Part shown: piece after piece, positions 5,568 to 7,228 of the stretch
How positions within the stretch are numbered: position 1 is the first letter of the stretch
Layout: each line of letters begins with the position of its first letter
Assembly: GCA_955652855.1 (NCBI GenBank)
Contig: CATPCN010000379.1
Span: 1 to 7,228, forward strand
Length of the DNA: 7,228 nt
Reading direction: 5' to 3'
DNA from: an uncultured Chthoniobacterales bacterium
GTDB taxonomy: Bacteria; Verrucomicrobiota; Verrucomicrobiae; Chthoniobacterales; UBA10450
Notes under the pieces: generated by a model
What the model was told of the DNA's origin: nothing
The model's input: the letters and a program-made list of their open reading frames with translations, nothing else
Databases searched by the model: none
Program-made: the position numbers and the translations under genes

Positions 5568-7228
5568 CTATTTTGTGCGTGACGATTTCAACACATCACG
5601 CAAGAACGGCGCAGTGCGACTAATCCGATTGCGCGAAACTTCTTCCGGCGTGCCGGTCGCAACGATTTCGCCGCCGTCCGCGCCAGCTTCCGGCCCAAGA
5701 TCGGCAATATAATCTGCTTCGGCGATCACGCTGAGATTGTGCTCGATCACGATGACGGTGTTGCCATCATCGACGAGACGATGCAGCACGTTCAAGAGCA
5801 ACTCCACGTCCGCCATGTGCAACCCGATGGTTGGCTCTTCGAGCAAATATAATGTCGATCTTGGCTTGCGCATTTTCCGGATGCGCTCGTTCTGCGCGCG
5901 ACCGACTCCGCGTTTGAGCTGCGTGACGAGTTTGAGCCGCTGCGCTTCGCCGCCGCTCAATGTCGGACTCGGCTGTCCGAGTTTCAGATAACCAAGGCCG
6001 GTGTCGACGAGCAACGAAAGCGGCCGCGCAATTTTTTGATGCGCCGAGAAAAATTCCGCCGCTTCTTCGATCGTCATCTCCATCACGTCGCCGATCGATT
6101 TTTCGTTGTAGAGAACTTCGAGCGTCTGCGCGTTGTAACGTTTCTCGCCGCAATCCTCGCACGGCACGTAGCTGCTCGGCAGAAAACTCATCTCGAGTTT
6201 GATCACGCCCTGGCCTTTGCATGTTTCACAACGGCCGCCCTCAGCGTTGAAAGAAAACCGGCTCGCTGAATATCCGCGCATGCGGGAAACCGGCAGCTGT
6301 GCATAAAGATTACGGATCTCATCGAATACTTTGATGTACGTTCCGGGCGTCGAGCGCGACGTCTTGCCGATGGGTGACTGATCGACTTCGTAAACGGCTT
6401 CGATTTCACTCGCGCCGCTCACCAGTTTAAACAGCTGTCCGTCATCGGAACGCTTCTTCTCTTCCAATTCGTCGCGCACGGCGGGCCAAAGCACCTCATG
6501 CATCAACGTCGATTTTCCCGAGCCTGAAATTCCTGTGATAACGGAGAGTCTGCCTATCGGAAAGCGAACATCGACATCTTTCAAATTGTTCGCATTCGCG
6601 CCGTGCACTTCAAGCCAGTGCTCGACGTCGCCTAACGAGCGCCGCGTTTTGCGAATAGGATGGCAAAGGGGACTCTTCAAACATCGGCCCGTTTCAGAAT
6701 TCGCGTTGCGCTCGATCTCGTGCAGCGTGCCTTGTGCGACAACCTCGCCGCCATGCACGCCGGCGCGCGGCCCAAGGTCGATGATGTGGTCCGCGTGCCT
6801 CATCGTTTCTTCATCGTGCTCGACGATCACGAGCGAATTTCCCTTTTCCCGCAGCGCCGTGAGGGTCTCGAGCAATCGCAAATTATCGCGCGGATGCAAT
6901 CCGATCGTCGGCTCATCGAGCACGTAAAGCACGCCACGAAGGTTTGAGCCAAGCTGCGCGGCCAATCGAATGCGTTGCGATTCGCCACCGCTCAAAGTTT
7001 TGGCCGAGCGTCCGAGCGCGAGATAGCCCAACCCGACGTTCTCCATGAAATGCAGACGCTGCTTAATTTCCGGGACGAGATCGGCCGCAATGGTTTGTTG
7101 CGTCCCGCGAAACTTCGACTTGTCGATCTTTTGCGCAGCTTCCGCCGCCGAGAGGCTTGTGAATTGATCAATCGTGTAGCCTTGCACGCGCACATGACGC
7201 GCCACCGCATTCAAGCGCGAGCCGTGGC
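5568..7228 (-). CDS. uvrA: UvrABC excision repair ATPase subunit A, C-terminal portion (partial)
   Basis: About 550 C-terminal residues of the nucleotide excision repair damage sensor that loads UvrB; the N-terminus is beyond the right edge. The first visible residues, HGSRL, match the end of the family CxxCxGxRL motif. Counting from the Leu at 7214: first ABC signature TLSGGESQRIRLA at 73-85; Walker B VLYVLDEPTIGLH at 95-107; EHDEET switch at 132-137; second Walker A GISGSGKST at 228-236; zinc finger C329-x2-C332-x19-C352-x2-C355, the same spacing as the E. coli C-terminal zinc module; second signature TLSGGEAQRLKLV at 418-430; second Walker B TLYLLEEPTIGLH at 454-466. In the second Walker B the usual Asp-Glu is Glu-Glu, and a basic stretch of about 15 extra residues (RAQNERIRKMRKPR) precedes it. 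The frame is intact to TAG at 5568. Both ABC modules look complete where visible, so the protein should be functional. Confidence 0.96.
   Translation of the reverse strand, partial: HGSRLNAVARHVRVQGYTIDQFTSLSAAEAAQKIDKSKFRGTQQTIAADLVPEIKQRLHFMENVGLGYLALGRSAKTLSGGESQRIRLAAQLGSNLRGVLYVLDEPTIGLHPRDNLRLLETLTALREKGNSLVIVEHDEETMRHADHIIDLGPRAGVHGGEVVAQGTLHEIERNANSETGRCLKSPLCHPIRKTRRSLGDVEHWLEVHGANANNLKDVDVRFPIGRLSVITGISGSGKSTLMHEVLWPAVRDELEEKKRSDDGQLFKLVSGASEIEAVYEVDQSPIGKTSRSTPGTYIKVFDEIRNLYAQLPVSRMRGYSASRFSFNAEGGRCETCKGQGVIKLEMSFLPSSYVPCEDCGEKRYNAQTLEVLYNEKSIGDVMEMTIEEAAEFFSAHQKIARPLSLLVDTGLGYLKLGQPSPTLSGGEAQRLKLVTQLKRGVGRAQNERIRKMRKPRSTLYLLEEPTIGLHMADVELLLNVLHRLVDDGNTVIVIEHNLSVIAEADYIADLGPEAGADGGEIVATGTPEEVSRNRISRTAPFLRDVLKSSRTK

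Noticed and set aside
4847..5623. Long plus-strand open frame opposite lgt and the uvrA 3' end
   Set aside because: It lies opposite the unmistakable Lgt coding sequence, runs through the palindromic repeat and has the Arg/His/Cys-rich composition of an antisense shadow.

Overview
The window is a compact, single-strand gene block: every gene I can support lies on the minus strand. Read in the direction of transcription, from right to left, the order is uvrA (C-terminal part), a palindromic repeat, lgt, tolQ, tolR, a TolA/TonB-type linker protein, tolB, a 295-base stretch of uncertain content, a sulfotransferase, and the first codons of a gene that may be purD.

The organism is a Gram-negative bacterium with an outer membrane, because it carries a Tol-type envelope machine and a prolipoprotein diacylglyceryl transferase. 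The DNA is moderately GC-rich. The UvrA Walker B variant (LLEEPTIGLHMADV), the proline/lysine-rich TonB-like linker in the tolA position and the type of dispersed repeat remind me of soil Verrucomicrobiota (Chthoniobacter/Udaeobacter-like). That assignment comes from memory and is tentative.

Right part (5568-7228): most of the C-terminal 550 residues of UvrA, the damage-recognition ATPase of nucleotide excision repair. Next to its stop codon lies a 124-base inverted-repeat element (5444-5567) of the widespread GTCATCCCGAGC...GAGGGATCTC type. Centre (2286-5398): lgt followed by four tightly packed genes, tolQ-tolR-tolA/tonB-tolB. Two of these junctions are 4-base ATGA overlaps and one has a 2-base gap, so the genes are almost certainly cotranscribed and translationally coupled. 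TolQ and TolR form the proton-driven motor, the linker spans the periplasm, and TolB is the periplasmic propeller that normally meets Pal. No pal gene follows tolB here. Lgt lipidates the lipoproteins of the same envelope, including Pal.

Left part (1-1185): after tolB comes a stretch with a normal-looking reading frame that has no believable end. It may be a small gene or a gene remnant. A PAPS-dependent sulfotransferase of unknown acceptor follows, with an unusual Lys-Gly where relatives usually have Lys-Glu. The window ends in a start reading MKILVIGGG.

I see no CRISPR array, RNA gene, transposase, prophage or defence system. Most of the window is ordinary core genome. The points worth a second look are the palindromic element, the orphan frame at 891-1185, the sulfotransferase active site and the hybrid TolA/TonB protein.
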